Of a stretch of 64,000 bases of DNA, positions 62,005-64,000 are shown piece after piece. The position numbers and the translations under genes were made by a program. A model generated the notes under the pieces. The model was not told where the DNA came from and made no database searches. It was given only the letters and a program-made list of their open reading frames with translations. How positions within the stretch are numbered: the first letter of the stretch is position 1; every line of letters starts with the position of its first letter. The stretch covers positions 1 through 64,000 of the forward strand of contig JAAZAV010000028.1 of assembly GCA_012514145.1 (NCBI GenBank), given 5' to 3'. The DNA is from Clostridiales bacterium (GTDB lineage: Bacteria > Bacillota > Clostridia > Oscillospirales > CAG-272).

Positions 62005-62946
62005 ATGACAGACATTATTATCGGCATTGACGCGGGCGGAACGAAAACCGCCGGGGTCGCCGCGGCGCTTGACGAGGTGCTCCTTGACGCTCTTGCGCCG
62101 GGAGCGCGGACGGTATCGCTGACGGCGGAGGGCGCTAATCCCAACGACCTGGGCGCCCGAGCTGCCGGCGAGACGGTCGCCCGTCTCGCTCTCGAGCTGT
62201 GCGAAGATTGGAGCGAAGAGTTCGGCGGAGAGGCGCGGCTTGCGGCTCTGTTCTGCGCGGCGGCGGGCGCCACCTCCTGCCGGGAGGAGTTTATCGGCGA
62301 GACAGCCCGCCGGGTGCGGGAAATATATCCCGCGGCTCTTGTCGACGCCGACTCGGACGCGGCGGGGCTGCTCTCTCTGGGGCTGGGCGCCGGCGGGGAC
62401 GGTTGCGCGCTGATCTCGGGCACCGGTTCCTCCTGTTTCACCCGGATAGGCGGGAAAATAGGACGGATAGGCGGCTGGGGCTATCTGCTTGACGGTCTGG
62501 GAAGCGGCTACGACCTGGGGCGGGACGCCATATCCGAGGCTCTGCGCTTCCACGACGGGCGGGGCGGTTCGATCGCCATACGCGAGGCGGTGCTTGAGAA
62601 AACGGGCGGCCGCCTTCCCGAGGAGATGATCTACGATTTTTATAAACTGGGCAAGCCCTTTATCGCTTCGTTCGCCTCCTGCGTCTTCGAGGCGGAAAAG
62701 GCGGGCGATGCCGCCGCCCGCGCGATTCTCGACCGGAACATGGCTTATCTTGCCGAGCTTGTCGAAACCGCCGCCCGGTCATTTGACTCATCCTTCCGCA
62801 CCGTGCTGGGCGGTGGGATAATTACGAAAAACCCCACGGCTCTGAACCGTCTTGCCGCCCTTGTTCCCCCCGCCTGCGAGCTGTATATCCCCGAACATCC
62901 GGCGGAGTACGGGGCGCTGTGGGAAGCGAGAGGGATGTTGAAGTAA
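62005..62946 (+). CDS. BadF/BadG/BcrA-type ATPase, N-acetylglucosamine-kinase-like
   Basis: A 313-residue ASKHA-fold protein. The phosphate motif is IIIGIDAGGTKT at residues 4-15, the second phosphate motif is CALISGTGSSCF, and GGWGYLLDGLGSGYDLG and FRTVLGGGIITKN follow. The family includes GlcNAc kinases and activators of benzoyl-CoA-type reductases; the DAGGTKT form and the lack of Fe-S cysteines favour a sugar kinase. The ATG at 62005 follows AGGG. It probably forms an operon with the preceding FAD oxidoreductase. Confidence 0.85.
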   Translation: MTDIIIGIDAGGTKTAGVAAALDEVLLDALAPGARTVSLTAEGANPNDLGARAAGETVARLALELCEDWSEEFGGEARLAALFCAAAGATSCREEFIGETARRVREIYPAALVDADSDAAGLLSLGLGAGGDGCALISGTGSSCFTRIGGKIGRIGGWGYLLDGLGSGYDLGRDAISEALRFHDGRGGSIAIREAVLEKTGGRLPEEMIYDFYKLGKPFIASFASCVFEAEKAGDAAARAILDRNMAYLAELVETAARSFDSSFRTVLGGGIITKNPTALNRLAALVPPACELYIPEHPAEYGALWEARGMLK

Positions 62947-63000
62947 GAGGCAAGAGGGATTGGCAATGGGGAGAAGAATCATAGGCAAGAGGTTATTCCG

Positions 63001-63363
63001 ATGCCGGGAAATGTAATGCACAGAGCTTTTCTTGTATTGTTCAGCGCGGATTTCTGGAAGAACAATATAGTCGGCGTGATTTTGTCACTTGTATTTTTCG
63101 CGCTGCTGAAAGCGGTTTTGGTCAGGAGACTGAACGTTCTTTCATATGTGCGGTTTCATTTTGTATATCCGGTCATAGCGGCTGTGACGGTTATCCCGAT
63201 TATTATGTATTTGATATATAATCCCGCGATAGTTCGCGTGATAATTTATAAGGATACCGAGCCGCTTGCGGGGCTTCTGGTCAACGCATTTGCCTTCTTA
63301 TACCTGAATTTCTATATTTCTGTCGGAAGTACGCTTCTTGATATAATACTGAAACGCAGATAA
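63001..63363 (+). CDS. Small membrane protein of unknown function
   Basis: A 120-residue protein with three predicted membrane helices (about residues 22-41, 52-75 and 87-115) and a short basic start and end. No known family was recognised. AGAGG lies about 10 bases upstream of the ATG. The codon and base composition is more AT-rich than the upstream operons, so it may mark the start of an acquired segment. Confidence 0.6.
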   Translation: MPGNVMHRAFLVLFSADFWKNNIVGVILSLVFFALLKAVLVRRLNVLSYVRFHFVYPVIAAVTVIPIIMYLIYNPAIVRVIIYKDTEPLAGLLVNAFAFLYLNFYISVGSTLLDIILKRR

Positions 63364-63579
63364 GCCGGAATCGGGTGCCGGACATATTCCGTACCGGTGA
63401 GAAATCCGCTGTACGTAAAGTTAACAGCGCGCCCTTGCATTTTGCGGCGGGCAATCCGGCGCCCGAATCCTTCCCAGCCTCGGATTTCGCCGAGCTGACT
63501 GCTTAAAAACGACCAAATAACAGTTTAATAAAGATTGTCGTAACGAAAGTGTTTTAGGGGTTCAGGCAAATTCAGCAGT
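63364..63579. other. Gene-free stretch before the HTH remnant
   Basis: No start, ribosome binding site or conserved frame was found. GC falls from the left to the right part. A short in-frame stretch before 63580 could be a further decayed piece of the remnant, but this is not supported. With the remnant it makes a 490-base gap without an intact gene. Confidence 0.4.
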
Positions 63580-63805
63580 TGAACATTTAATCTTATAAGA
63601 AATGATGGTACTTATAATCTGCCGGCAGAAATTTTGGCTGACCAAAAGGAGTTAATCAAAAATCCGAAATACACATATAATCAGTTGGCATCAGAGATTG
63701 GAATTTCACGAAGAACTGTTTCACGAACCGTGGCATCCCTCGTTGAAAAAATATATTGAAAGAATCGGTAATCACAAGTCCGGATTCCGGAAAATAATCC
63801 GCTGA
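63580..63805 (+). pseudogene. Decayed C-terminal winged-helix fragment of an AlbA/ATPase-type regulator
   Basis: The frame from 63583 reads TFNLIRNDGTYNLPAEILAD, then TYNQLASEIGISRRTVSRTV, then ASLVEK before a TGA. One extra A in a run of six (63746-63751) shifts the frame; removing it continues as YIERIGNHKSGFRKIIR and a TGA at 63803-63805. The motif is the winged HTH that ends AlbA_2-type regulators of the kind at 19093-20535. There is no N-terminal part and no start, so it is a remnant. A stop at 63580-63582 in this frame supports decay. Confidence 0.75.
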
Positions 63806-63853
63806 TTTTTTATGAAGATGTACTGATAAATCAGAATTTGATGAGGCGACTAA

Positions 63854-64000
63854 ATGATAGATATTACTACATGGATGAATGACTTTTTGCAAAAGTTAAA
63901 CCATACATTTGGAAAACGTGTATGGTTTATTGGTTTACAAGGCAGTTATGGCCGTGGTGAAGCAACCGAAACAAGCGACATTGATATTGTTGTAATTTTG
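63854..64000 (+). CDS. Nucleotidyltransferase-domain protein, N-terminal fragment (runs off the window)
   Basis: The first 49 codons of an AT-rich gene. GLQGSYGRGEATETSDIDIV has the GS-x-(9-10)-D-x-D motif of DNA polymerase-beta-type nucleotidyltransferases, such as the MNT antitoxins and small adenylyltransferases. GAGG lies 9 bases upstream of the ATG at 63854. The partner and full length are outside the window, so a toxin-antitoxin role is only a possibility. Low GC and the neighbouring HTH remnant suggest an acquired region. Confidence 0.75.
   Translation, partial: MIDITTWMNDFLQKLNHTFGKRVWFIGLQGSYGRGEATETSDIDIVVIL

Noticed and set aside
62940-63000. GGCAAGAGG-type short motifs shared with 47966-48050
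   Set aside because: Only about 12 bases match; too short to call a repeat family.

Overview
The window looks like chromosomal DNA around the replication origin of a GC-rich Gram-positive bacterium of the Bacillota, most likely class Clostridia and a plant-polysaccharide user of the Oscillospirales kind. The grounds are the order dnaA-dnaN-recF-remB-gyrB-gyrA, an HPr kinase, two perfect parS sites, consensus sigma-A promoters, strong GGAGG ribosome binding sites, and GCCTCCCTC/GGGAGGC hairpin repeats of a kind common in gut Clostridia (that last point is from memory). Genus and species cannot be read from the sequence.

Layout. Genes left of about 39.3 kb lie almost all on the minus strand and genes right of it almost all on the plus strand, as expected for two arms diverging from oriC (41277-41838). 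On the left arm, 1-18.6 kb is a carbohydrate region: the start of a GH78-like rhamnosidase, a glycosidase-like TIM barrel, galE, hprK, a metallophosphoesterase, then two apparent operons (GH32-like, GH28-like, Gfo/Idh, solute-binding lipoprotein; and ferredoxin, FAD oxidoreductase, esterase, solute-binding lipoprotein), an AraC regulator and a GH127-like arabinofuranosidase. The enzymes have no signal peptides and no ABC permease is present, so the model is uptake of oligosaccharides by permeases encoded elsewhere, followed by cytoplasmic breakdown of pectin side chains. At 18.8-20.5 kb sit a 24-unit decamer array and an AT-rich AlbA/Schlafen-type gene that looks acquired. Next come rpmG-secE-nusG-rplK-rplA, a CBM9-like surface protein, and zapA-U32-dut-maf-actin-like-nth flanked by two parS sites; proBA is the one plus-strand operon in this part. 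Then follow a surface protein, a MATE pump, cysS, tcdA and typA.

The origin core holds divergent typA and dnaA promoters, a dnaA with an unusually long acidic/Gln-rich linker, and a dnaA-dnaN gap with degenerate DnaA boxes followed by a good DnaA-trio candidate. The right arm carries dnaN, recF, remB, gyrB, a 1-phosphofructokinase-like kinase, gyrA, trpS, a TagO/WecA-type transferase overlapping a large repeat-rich membrane protein, a fucose/arabinose isomerase-family enzyme and a second small surface protein. After a tandem hairpin-repeat array come an RHH/SPFH pair with a palindromic operator, an FAD oxidoreductase with a BadF-type kinase, and an AT-rich end with a frameshifted HTH remnant and the start of a nucleotidyltransferase.

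The least explained features are a three-copy palindromic intergenic element (one copy abutting the recF start codon), the decamer array, the ferredoxin/FAD module in the sugar locus, the SPFH-RHH operator, and the repeat-rich membrane protein. No tRNA, rRNA, CRISPR array, transposase or complete prophage was seen.
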